Assembly (NCBI GenBank): GCA_039989475.1
Contig: JBDXHU010000010.1
Location: 544,142-608,141, forward strand
Origin: JBDXHU01 sp039989475
GTDB taxonomy: Bacteria; Pseudomonadota; Gammaproteobacteria; Pseudomonadales; Halieaceae
Reading direction: 5' to 3'
DNA length: 64,000 nucleotides
Below are positions 52,974 to 60,322 of the stretch, piece by piece. Made by a program: the position numbers and the translations under genes. Every line of letters begins with the position of its first letter. Position 1 is the stretch's first letter. A model generated the notes under the pieces. That model saw only the letters and a list, made by a program, of their open reading frames with translations. It ran no database searches and was not told the origin of the DNA.

Positions 52974-54143
52974 TTAGGCCGTTTCCTTGAACAGTTCGCG
53001 ACCGATCAGCATGCGGCGGATCTCCGAGGTGCCGGCGCCAATCTCGTAGAGCTTGGCGTCGCGCAGCAAGCGACCGGTGGCGTATTCGTTAATGTAGCCG
53101 TTACCGCCCAGGGCCTGGATGGCCTGGGAAGCCATTAAAGTGGCTTTTTCCGCGGTAAACAGGATCACTGCAGCGGCGTCCTTGCGACTGTCCTCGCCGC
53201 GGTCGCAGGCGGCGGCCACGGCGTAGAGATAGGCGCGCGAGGCATTTAACTCCGTGTACATATCGGCAACCTTGCCTTGCATAAGCTGGAATTCGCCGAT
53301 GCTTTGGCCGAATTGCTTGCGGTCGTGCAGGTAGGGCACCACCTGGTCCAGGCAAGCCTGCATGATGCCGACGGGGCCACCGGAGAGCACAGTGCGCTCG
53401 AAGTCGAGGCCGGACATCAATACCTTCACGCCCTTGCCGGGCTGTCCCAATATGTTTGCTTCAGGCACTTCGCAGTCTTCAAACACCAGTTCACAGGTGT
53501 TGGAGCCGCGCATTCCCAGCTTGTCCAGTTTCTGGGCCCGGGAGAAGCCGGGGAAGTCGCGCTCAACAATGAATGCGGTAATGCCACGGGGACCGGCGTC
53601 AGGATCAGTCTTGGCATAGATCACGAAGGTGTGGGCGTCGGGGCCGTTGGTGATCCACATCTTGTTGCCATTGAGGATGTACTTGTCACCCTTTTTGTCG
53701 GCGCGTAGTTTCATGCTGACCACGTCGGAGCCGGCATTGGGTTCAGACATGGCCAGGGCGCCGATGTGTTCGCCGCTGCACAGTGCTGGCAGGTACCTCT
53801 GCTTTTGTTCTTCGCTGCCATTCTTGCGGATCTGGTTTACGCAGAGATTGGAGTGGGCGCCGTAGGACAGGCCCACCGAGGCCGAGGCCCGGGAGATTTC
53901 CTCCATGGCGATGGAGTGAGCCAGGTAGCCCATGCCGCTGCCACCGTATTCTTCCTCCACCGTGATGCCGAGCAGACCCAGGTCGCCGAACTTGCGCCAC
54001 ATATCCATGGGGAATTCATTGTCCTTGTCGATTTGCTCGGCGCGGGGCGCCAGCTCGTTCTGGCACATCTGGTAGACCATGTCGCGCAGCATGTCGATAT
54101 CTTCGCCGAGGCCAAAATTGAGGGTGGGGTAGGGCGTATTCAT
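52974..54143 (-). CDS. liuA: isovaleryl-CoA dehydrogenase
   Basis: 389 residues of the acyl-CoA dehydrogenase family with the N-terminal, middle and C-terminal domains in order: YEEYGGSGMGYLAHSIAMEE-type motif, AMSEPNAGSDVVSMK in the middle domain, and the C-terminal QALGGNGYINEYATGRLLRD. It oxidises isovaleryl-CoA to 3-methylcrotonyl-CoA with FAD, feeding electrons to ETF. The start overlaps the liuR stop (ATGA), so translation is coupled to the regulator. Confidence 0.94.
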   Translation of the reverse strand: MNTPYPTLNFGLGEDIDMLRDMVYQMCQNELAPRAEQIDKDNEFPMDMWRKFGDLGLLGITVEEEYGGSGMGYLAHSIAMEEISRASASVGLSYGAHSNLCVNQIRKNGSEEQKQRYLPALCSGEHIGALAMSEPNAGSDVVSMKLRADKKGDKYILNGNKMWITNGPDAHTFVIYAKTDPDAGPRGITAFIVERDFPGFSRAQKLDKLGMRGSNTCELVFEDCEVPEANILGQPGKGVKVLMSGLDFERTVLSGGPVGIMQACLDQVVPYLHDRKQFGQSIGEFQLMQGKVADMYTELNASRAYLYAVAAACDRGEDSRKDAAAVILFTAEKATLMASQAIQALGGNGYINEYATGRLLRDAKLYEIGAGTSEIRRMLIGRELFKETA

Positions 54144-54535
54144 GCGGTGGCTTCCTCTTCAATATTCTTTAAGGCGTGTTGGCAGCGGGCCTGTACGTCG
54201 TCAAGCTCTGACAGCATGGCCTGGATATCCTGTAGTTGGGCGCGCAGTGACTGGCGCCGTTCATCGATTTTGCCTAATAGGGAGTTTAGCTGCTCGGCGT
54301 TGTCCTGCCCGCGTTCATACATATCGATGATGCCGCGACTCTCTTCCAGGGTCAGGCCAATACGCTTGCCGCGCAGTATCAGTTCGAGGCGAACCCGGTC
54401 AGCCGGGCTGAACAGCCGCTTCTGGCCCTCGCGCTCCGGGCGCAACAGGCCCTTCTCCTCGTAGAAACGCAGGGCGCGGGTGGTGATATCAAACTCCCGC
54501 GCCAGATCGGAAATGCTGTAAGTATTCTGGATCAT
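54140..54535 (-). CDS. liuR: MerR-family regulator LiuR
   Basis: 131 residues. The winged helix-turn-helix is at the N-terminus (YSISDLAREFDITTRALRFY) with the MerR hallmark EEKGLLRPER; a coiled-coil dimerisation helix follows and there is no metal-binding Cys cluster, so the effector is probably a CoA ester or other metabolite. LiuR controls branched-chain amino acid degradation genes in many gammaproteobacteria. It is the first gene of the liu operon and has a matching palindromic operator in its promoter. Confidence 0.92.
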   Translation of the reverse strand: MIQNTYSISDLAREFDITTRALRFYEEKGLLRPEREGQKRLFSPADRVRLELILRGKRIGLTLEESRGIIDMYERGQDNAEQLNSLLGKIDERRQSLRAQLQDIQAMLSELDDVQARCQHALKNIEEEATA

Positions 54536-54566
54536 GCCTGCTACCCGGACTAATACAGAGGCCGAA

Positions 54567-54595
54567 ACTATACCTACCGTTTACGTTAACGTCAA
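54567..54595 (-). promoter_or_regulatory. liuRABCDE promoter with LiuR operator
   Basis: Read leftward: -35 TTGACG (54595-54590), a 17-bp spacer and -10 TATAGT (54572-54567), a near-consensus sigma70 promoter 32 bp before the liuR start. The -35 and most of the spacer are covered by the palindrome TTGACGTTAACGTAAA (54580-54595), the form known for LiuR operators. Binding there would block RNA polymerase, consistent with autoregulation of the operon. Confidence 0.85.
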
Positions 54596-54599
54596 CTTT

Positions 54600-54735
54600 G
54601 GGGTCGGAGGTAAATGGGGTCGGAGGTGAATCGGGTCGGAGGTAAATGGGGTCGGAGGTAAATGGGGTCGGAGGTAAATGGGGTCGGAGGTGAATGGGGT
54701 CGGAGGTGAATGGGGTCGGAGGTGAATGGGGTCAG
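54600..54735. repeat. 16-bp direct tandem repeat, eight full units and a partial ninth
   Basis: Eight head-to-tail copies of GGGGTCGGAGGTAAAT, with A or G at position 13 and a C first base in the third, then a truncated GGGGTCA that runs into the end of the cyclophilin gene. It lies directly before the liu operator. It has no spacers, so it is not a CRISPR. 16 is not a multiple of three and no codon-like pattern results. Confidence 0.9.
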
Positions 54736-55940
54736 TTGTTGAGAGTGGTGGATTCGATGAGGACCAGCTGGCTGGGGACATCGCTACCGATGCCGCTGAC
54801 GAAACCGGTGGGGAGTGCGGCGATGGCGTCCACCACCTCGAGGCCGGTGATGACGCGGGCGAAGACGGTGTAACCGTCCGGGTTAGTGCTGGAACCGAAG
54901 TCTAGAAAGCTGTTGTCGACCTGATTGACGAAGAACTGCGAGCTGGCGCTGTCGGGATCGTTGGTGCGAGCCATGGCCAGGGTGCCGCGCTGGTTGGAAA
55001 CACTGTAGCGGGATTCATTGCGGATTGGCGCGCGTGTGTCTTTCTGGGCTACCACGTTACTGCCCGCCTGCAGTTCCCATATGCCAGCCTGAATGATGAA
55101 ATTGTTGATCGTACGGTGGAACACGATGTTGTCGTAAAAGTTGTCTGTGACGTAGCGCAGGAAATTATCCGCCGTCAGTGGCGCTTCCCAGTTCAGTGTT
55201 TCCAGCTCCATGCTGCCGAAATTGGTTTGCAGCGTGACGCGGCTCTTGCCCAGTACATCGGCGGCCATTGTGTCCAGCATGTCCGCCGGTTGGCCTGCGC
55301 GCAGTGCTGTTGCCAGCGCATCAATGGCGCTGATCTCGCCCAGGTATTTGCCGGCGTGCAGGGTTCGGTTCCAGCGCAACACATCGCTGTGGTCGACGTC
55401 GCCGTCTGCGTCAATATCGGTGACCATTAATCGGGCCGCGGCGTCCATTTGCTCGATAATCTGGGCATCTGTCAGATTGTTAAGTCGTGCCGCCACCTGT
55501 CGATAGCTCGCCTCTGACAGGGCGGACACCTGGATGTTGCCATCCATGATGCGCTGGCCAGTGGCAATGGCATGCCACAGCCCCTGCACTGTTTCAGGGC
55601 TGTCACTGATGCTGCCGGAGGTCTCCGGATCGTAATCGCTGCCACCAGTGGCGGTGACCAGGTACAGCGCGTCGGGGTCTAACGCCTGGGTGTCCAGTAG
55701 TGCGACGCCGATCAACAGCAATCGCGTCAATGGGTTGATCTCATCCCATGCCTGCTGGCTGGAGGCATTAATCCAGTCCGCCTGGCTCAGTGTGGTTCCA
55801 GTTGCCAGCACATTACCCGTTGCCCGCAATCGCGCAATGTCCAGCGCGGTAGCGCCGGTTGATCCGCCCAGGTTGGTCTGGAAGCAACCGGCCAGCGTAA
55901 GGCAGAGAATAATTGTCGCGGTTATTTTGCCTGGCTTCAT
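54732..55940 (-). CDS. cyclophilin-type peptidyl-prolyl isomerase lipoprotein
   Basis: 402 residues. The lipobox LTLAGC (Cys about 19) is followed by a helical N-terminal part with an EF-hand/dockerin-like calcium loop DIDADGDVDHSDVLRW (about 173-188). The C-terminal cyclophilin domain (about 240-400) has VFHRTINNFIIQAG, TLAMARTNDPDSASSQFFVN and FARVITGLEVVDAI. It would isomerise proline bonds of envelope proteins at the membrane. The calcium loop plus cyclophilin combination is unusual. The C-terminal codons overlap the tandem repeat block. Confidence 0.85.
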   Translation of the reverse strand: MKPGKITATIILCLTLAGCFQTNLGGSTGATALDIARLRATGNVLATGTTLSQADWINASSQQAWDEINPLTRLLLIGVALLDTQALDPDALYLVTATGGSDYDPETSGSISDSPETVQGLWHAIATGQRIMDGNIQVSALSEASYRQVAARLNNLTDAQIIEQMDAAARLMVTDIDADGDVDHSDVLRWNRTLHAGKYLGEISAIDALATALRAGQPADMLDTMAADVLGKSRVTLQTNFGSMELETLNWEAPLTADNFLRYVTDNFYDNIVFHRTINNFIIQAGIWELQAGSNVVAQKDTRAPIRNESRYSVSNQRGTLAMARTNDPDSASSQFFVNQVDNSFLDFGSSTNPDGYTVFARVITGLEVVDAIAALPTGFVSGIGSDVPSQLVLIESTTLNN

Positions 55941-56051
55941 GAATTTTCAGCAGTGGTTCCGGTATAGGTTTGGGCTGCGGGCTTTCTGTTAGCCGGCAGG
56001 GCGCAGACTCTAGCAGTTATGCCTTTGCCTGTCCCGCCGTGCGTATTAGTC

Positions 56052-57257
56052 CTACCGAAACCAGTCGACTATTTGCTGGTGCACCTTTGCATCACTGAGC
56101 AGGTCGAAGTGATGCTTCTCGTGAAAGATGGCGCAGTTTTCGGGCTTGATATGCAGCTTGCGCAAGTCGTCATGGTGGGTGCCGACAGCGCTGTCGAGTC
56201 GCACCAGCAGATCGCCCAGCACATGACCCACAGGATCACTCTTGTCACGCCCGATGGTGGCGGCGGCAAAGTAATAGTCGACGCCCGGCAGCAGTGGCAC
56301 CAACTGGCGCGTGTCGGGTCGAGGCTGGTCCGGGTGATGTCCCTGCCAGTCTTCATCGAGCAGATTGCCATGGCGCAGGTCCTTGATCCCGGCACTGCGC
56401 TGCCGGCCAAATGCCAGCGGCTCTGTGTATTGGGTTTTCTGCATCAGTACATCCAGCGCATGGCCGAGTCGCTCCACCGGTGAGCCGTGGTGCGGGGTGC
56501 CCAGGCATACCACCCGCTGCAGCTGTTCCAGCCAGTTGCTCTGGGTCTGCTCGGCATACCAGCAAGCGCTGCGAATCACCAGGCCACCCATGCTGTGGCC
56601 CACCAGGGACAGTGACTCCACCGGCACCGGCCAGGCCGCGCATAACTCGCTCAGCAGCTGCGCCAGGTCCTGGCCGTTGCTGGAAATATGCCGGCCCGTG
56701 TTATAGCGCAAATACAGGGTCGTGCAATCCAGGTTGCTCTGCAATTGCTCACCCAGACTGGGTCCAGCTACTCCATGCCAGCTCAGCTCCGACAGACTCA
56801 GGCCGTGCACAAATACCACCAGCTGTGGGCTGGCCTGGGGCAGGGCTGCCGCTATGGCATCGGGCGCCAGTGTCAGTGGCTGCTGTGATGTGCGCAGACC
56901 CATGTCTGTAGCCATTGGGTTGTCGGTGACTTCCAGGTGATCACCAAAGGCACCGTTCAGCGCAGCCGTCATTTTAATCTCGGTGCTGGAGCCCGGCGCA
57001 CTGTCGCCGGCTTCAGGGAGTAGCCCAAACCCCAGATCCACGCCCCCGCGCAGTGTGCTGTTTGTGGCCCGGATCGTGGCGTACACCGCGCTGGCAATCA
57101 AGCCGTGCGCCCGGCTGGGCGCGGCCGGTGGTTTGGACCAGGGCATAGGGTGGCGGGCGATGGTCTCGTGCATTTTCTCTACACTATTGGTAATACCCTC
57201 TACGGCGTCGAATGCCAGTCGTGTGGTGCCGTGCACTGTCTGGATTGATGCGCTCAT
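56052..57257 (-). CDS. alpha/beta hydrolase (PGAP1/lipase-like esterase)
   Basis: 401 residues without a signal peptide. The oxyanion motif VVFVHGLSLSELSW precedes the nucleophile elbow LVGHSMGGLV; the histidine side may be HHFDLL near the C-terminus. The pattern CLGTPHHGSPVERLG is typical of PGAP1-like and triacylglycerol-lipase-like esterases. Its N-terminal ~130 residues are helical and unassigned. The ATG at 57257 overlaps the stop of the upstream RHH-zinc gene (ATGA), so the two are co-translated. Substrate unknown. Confidence 0.75.
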   Translation of the reverse strand: MSASIQTVHGTTRLAFDAVEGITNSVEKMHETIARHPMPWSKPPAAPSRAHGLIASAVYATIRATNSTLRGGVDLGFGLLPEAGDSAPGSSTEIKMTAALNGAFGDHLEVTDNPMATDMGLRTSQQPLTLAPDAIAAALPQASPQLVVFVHGLSLSELSWHGVAGPSLGEQLQSNLDCTTLYLRYNTGRHISSNGQDLAQLLSELCAAWPVPVESLSLVGHSMGGLVIRSACWYAEQTQSNWLEQLQRVVCLGTPHHGSPVERLGHALDVLMQKTQYTEPLAFGRQRSAGIKDLRHGNLLDEDWQGHHPDQPRPDTRQLVPLLPGVDYYFAAATIGRDKSDPVGHVLGDLLVRLDSAVGTHHDDLRKLHIKPENCAIFHEKHHFDLLSDAKVHQQIVDWFR

Positions 57258-57691
57258 GCGGATGCCCCCGGATCGTTGGTGGGTGTGGACAGCTGTGCGA
57301 GACAGTCGAGGCAGAGCACCACCGGGCTGGCCTGGACCGGTACCCCAACGGCGGCGCGCTCTCCCATCGGGAGAATCGCATTGCACTGCTGGCAGATGGC
57401 ATTGCGATTCAAGGTCGCCTCCTGCCAGCCAATCACTTCCGCCTCAGCGTCCGCCGCCGTTTTCTCCCGCCCCTGCATAGCCCGCGCGATCTGCGCACTG
57501 TCGGCGACCACGCCTTCAACCAGGTCAAAGGTATTCAGCAATACGTTGCGCACGATGGAAGAGACCGAGAGGCCCAGTTGTTCGGCGCGGTCGCGCAGTT
57601 CCTCGTCCAGTTGTTCCGGAATGCGCGCCTGCAATACCCGGTCCTTGGTCTGGCGTTGCTTGCGTCGACCCTGCTTGCTCGATTCAGACAT
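57254..57691 (-). CDS. ribbon-helix-helix protein with C-terminal zinc ribbon
   Basis: 145 residues. The basic N-terminus leads into an RHH/CopG-type fold at about 18-62 (RVLQARIPEQLDEELRDRAE and VSSIVRNVLLNTFDLVEG). The C-terminus has CQQC and CLDC pairs separated by about 27 residues, suited to a zinc ribbon. It precedes the esterase gene in a two-gene operon. An inverted repeat TGTAATAC/GTATTACA lies about 70 bp upstream and is the natural operator candidate. Probably an autorepressor; the zinc domain may be the sensor. Confidence 0.7.
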   Translation of the reverse strand: MSESSKQGRRKQRQTKDRVLQARIPEQLDEELRDRAEQLGLSVSSIVRNVLLNTFDLVEGVVADSAQIARAMQGREKTAADAEAEVIGWQEATLNRNAICQQCNAILPMGERAAVGVPVQASPVVLCLDCLAQLSTPTNDPGASA

Positions 57692-57760
57692 GCTTGCCTC
57701 CAGTGGCGGCCGCAGTTCTATGCTGTCGGCGCCTCAATGAAGCAAGAACTGTATTCTAAA

Positions 57761-57790
57761 TGTAATACAAAAGTCAATATATGTATTACA
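57761..57790. promoter_or_regulatory. inverted repeat, candidate RHH operator
   Basis: TGTAATAC (57761-57768) and GTATTACA (57783-57790) form a perfect 8-bp inverted repeat with 14 bp between; a third, imperfect half-site GTATTCTA lies at 57751-57758. It sits upstream of the leftward RHH gene and before birA. Repeated half-sites of this kind suit cooperative RHH dimers. Confidence 0.6.
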
Positions 57791-57903
57791 AAGTAATTTC
57801 ACGCCAATCCTGTACCTTCTTGTGCCAGGGCTGCTGCCAGCCACTTTGACTTTTGCCGGCCAGCTGACAGATTATCCACTCTTCAATTTCCGGGTTTGAA
57901 TGA

Positions 57904-58740
57904 ATGCCATCCACAGATGTTCCCAGCCCTGCAGCTGCTGCACTCGATTTGCTCGATCGCGATCGCGTGCTGGCGGCGCTGGATCCGCCGGCGCGCAAGC
58001 TGCTGACTGAGCTGGACCTGCATCAGCAGGTCGATTCTACCAATGCCGAAGCCATGCGCCGTGTCAGAGCGGGTGCCTGCTCCGGGCTGGTGTGCTCGGC
58101 CGAGCAGCAACTGGCCGGGCGCGGGCGTCGTGGGCGTGCCTGGGTAAGTCCCTTCGCCAGCAATATATACCTGTCCCTGGTGTGGGAGTTTACCGGCGGT
58201 GTGGCGGCGCTGGAGGGCCTGAGCCTGGCGGTGGGTGTGGTGGTTGCCGAAGCGCTGGGCGACTGCGGTGTCCCCGGGCTGCAGCTCAAATGGCCTAATG
58301 ACATTCTCCACGCCGGAGCCAAGCTGGGTGGCATACTGCTTGAAATAGGTGGCGATAGGGAGGGCGGCTGCACAGTGGTTATCGGTATCGGTCTCAATGT
58401 GAAAATGCCGGATTCGGCGGCTGCCAACATCGACCAGAACTGGACTGATATTGGCAGTATTGTCAGCCCCGCACCGGACCGCAACCAGTTGTTGGCGGCG
58501 TTGCTGAACAAACTGCTGCCGCTGCTGCCGGCTTTTGCTGACCATGGCTTCGCGCCCTGGAAAAACCTGTGGTCGGCGCGGGATGCCTATGCGGGAAAGG
58601 CCGTTGTTGTGCACAGCGGTGAACAGCAGTTGGCCGGAACGGCGACGGGTATATCGGACAGCGGTGCCTTATTGCTCGACGCTGGTGGCACGCTGCACAC
58701 CATTGTTGGGGGTGAAGTGAGCCTGAGGCCAGTCGCGTGA
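57904..58740 (+). CDS. birA: biotin-[acetyl-CoA-carboxylase] ligase, no DNA-binding domain
   Basis: 278 residues. The biotin-binding loop LAGRGRRGRAW and catalytic KWPNDI are present, as are the C-terminal SH3-like domain residues. Unlike E. coli BirA (321 aa) it lacks the N-terminal helix-turn-helix, so it is probably a ligase only (group I). It biotinylates carboxylase subunits such as LiuD. The birA-coaX-SPOR order upstream of the tRNA-tuf block is conserved in pseudomonads. The coaX start overlaps its stop by 4 bp. Confidence 0.9.
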   Translation: MPSTDVPSPAAAALDLLDRDRVLAALDPPARKLLTELDLHQQVDSTNAEAMRRVRAGACSGLVCSAEQQLAGRGRRGRAWVSPFASNIYLSLVWEFTGGVAALEGLSLAVGVVVAEALGDCGVPGLQLKWPNDILHAGAKLGGILLEIGGDREGGCTVVIGIGLNVKMPDSAAANIDQNWTDIGSIVSPAPDRNQLLAALLNKLLPLLPAFADHGFAPWKNLWSARDAYAGKAVVVHSGEQQLAGTATGISDSGALLLDAGGTLHTIVGGEVSLRPVA

Positions 58741-59453
58741 TCCTGCAATTGGATATCGGCAACACGCGCTGCAAGTGGCGGCTATGCGAGAGCGGTAGTG
58801 TCCACGCTCGCGGGCAGCTGCTGCGGGACGCCGGACAATTGTTGCCGGTTCTGGAACAGGCGCCAACGGAGGTCTGGGTTGCCAGTGTCGCCGGTACGGC
58901 GCTCGAGGCGGAGCTGACGAGCTCTATAGAGCAGGCGTGGAATATCAAGCCCTGGTTCGGGAGCTCTGAAAGCCAGGCCTGCGGCGTGACCAACAGCTAT
59001 GCGCAGCCTGAACGCATGGGAGTGGATCGCTGGCTGGCGATGATTGCTGCCTGGCAGCAGACCCGGGCGGCGCTCTGTGTGGTCGACGCCGGCAGCGCCC
59101 TCACCATCGATTTCCTGGCCGCCGATGGCGTCCATACCGGCGGTTATATCCTGCCGGGCCTGGACAGTATGGAGCGAGCCCTGCTCAGCGATACCGATCG
59201 GGTTCGGTTTGAGGATGCACCGCGTGATCGCATGACACCCGGTTGCTCCACTGCCGAGGCCGTACTGAATGGTCTGCAGCTCTCCCAGGTTGGCGCGGTG
59301 GCGCTGGCACTGCAACGTTTTGGTGGTACAGAAACCCTGTATTTCACCGGGGGCAACGGCGCCCAGCTACAGCGGCTGCTGGAGCAGGGTGGTGTTATTG
59401 TCGAAGACCTGGTGCTGGACGGCCTGGCCTGCCTGGCGGAGGCCGGCCGATGA
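58737..59453 (+). CDS. coaX: type III pantothenate kinase
   Basis: 238 residues with the ASKHA fold: first phosphate motif QLDIGNTRCKWRL, second DAGSALTIDFL and the adenine-side GGYILPGLDSM. Uses ATP to phosphorylate pantothenate as the first step to CoA and is insensitive to CoA feedback. The GTG start overlaps the birA stop; the following gene starts within its last codons (ATGA), so the three are coupled. Confidence 0.93.
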   Translation: MILQLDIGNTRCKWRLCESGSVHARGQLLRDAGQLLPVLEQAPTEVWVASVAGTALEAELTSSIEQAWNIKPWFGSSESQACGVTNSYAQPERMGVDRWLAMIAAWQQTRAALCVVDAGSALTIDFLAADGVHTGGYILPGLDSMERALLSDTDRVRFEDAPRDRMTPGCSTAEAVLNGLQLSQVGAVALALQRFGGTETLYFTGGNGAQLQRLLEQGGVIVEDLVLDGLACLAEAGR

Positions 59454-60295
59454 GAGTGTCGTTGTTAAGCTGGTGCATTCTGGCGGCGCTAATCGCCAAT
59501 GTGGTGGTTTACCTCTGGCCGCCGGAAAAAAGGCAGGCCAGTGTGTCGGAGCCGCCACCTGGAATCCGGAGCCTGGTGTTGCTGGAGGAGATGGAGCCTT
59601 CAGTCGCTGCGGAAACCAGACTGATACCTGAGACAGTGGCCGTAGAAACTGAACAGGCGATAGCTAATACCCTGGCGGAAACTGCGGCAGATAGTGCGGC
59701 AAATAATGCGACAGATAATGCCGCCGAATCGACACCGGCAAACCCCGCCGCACCTGACGGCGATGAGTTGCAGGAAATTCGTATTACGGCACAACGCCTC
59801 AGTTTGCCCCAGCGCTGCTGGCTGGCGGGTCCGGTAGAGGACAATGAGCTGAGTGAGCGTCTCAATGCCGACTTCGCCGCCGCCGCAATCAGCATGGACC
59901 TGATCCTGCAAACGGTCGCAGCTCCACCCGATCACTGGGTTTACCTGCCGGCGCCCGCCGAGCAGACCGAAGTGCGGCGCCTGGCCAGGGAGTTGCGCGA
60001 GGCCGGCATTGATAATTTCCCGATCACCGATGGCGCCCTGGCCGGCAGTTTGTCCCTGGGTTTGTTTCGTAGTGAGGAGCGGGCTGTGGCGGTGCGCGAA
60101 AAAGTTCGGGGGCAGGGCTACCCGGCGGAGATATACCGACGACCGCGCAGTCGGGAAGAGGCCTGGATTGCTCTCGACGACGCCGGGCGTGAGGCTCTGG
60201 AATGGCCTGATACGGCGGGGCTGCTTGCCGGATACGAGGGCTTGCAGTTGCGGCAGCGCGACTGCCCTGTCGAGGAGCTGTTGCCGCGCCAGTAA
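59450..60295 (+). CDS. SPOR-domain-like membrane protein
   Basis: 281 residues. One N-terminal membrane helix (residues 3-22), then an acidic Ala/Asn/Glu-rich linker with repeats (ADSAANNATDNAAE), and a C-terminal domain from about 120 (RCWLAGPVEDNELSERL ... WVYLPAP ... LGLFRSEERAVAVREKVR) with the layout of a SPOR domain, which binds denuded peptidoglycan at the division site. The gene occupies the usual position between coaX and the tRNA block. The frame is open farther upstream, but ATG 59450 fits the overlap with coaX. Confidence 0.8.
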   Translation: MRVSLLSWCILAALIANVVVYLWPPEKRQASVSEPPPGIRSLVLLEEMEPSVAAETRLIPETVAVETEQAIANTLAETAADSAANNATDNAAESTPANPAAPDGDELQEIRITAQRLSLPQRCWLAGPVEDNELSERLNADFAAAAISMDLILQTVAAPPDHWVYLPAPAEQTEVRRLARELREAGIDNFPITDGALAGSLSLGLFRSEERAVAVREKVRGQGYPAEIYRRPRSREEAWIALDDAGREALEWPDTAGLLAGYEGLQLRQRDCPVEELLPRQ

Positions 60296-60322
60296 ATCAA
60301 TCCCGCCGCAGCGCTCGATTGC

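Noticed and set aside
54600..54735. Possible CRISPR array
   Set aside because: Units are contiguous with no unique spacers and no cas genes are present.
54581..54781. 66-codon open frame on the minus strand with Pro/Thr/Ser/His repeats
   Set aside because: It is only a translation of the 16-bp tandem repeat in successive frames, overlaps the liu promoter and the cyclophilin gene, and has no ribosome-binding site.
57786..57947. Short leftward frame rich in Trp (about 50 codons) overlapping the birA start
   Set aside because: Only a GTG start, no ribosome-binding site, overlaps a conserved gene and ends in the inverted repeat. Kept as a note because its composition is not random.
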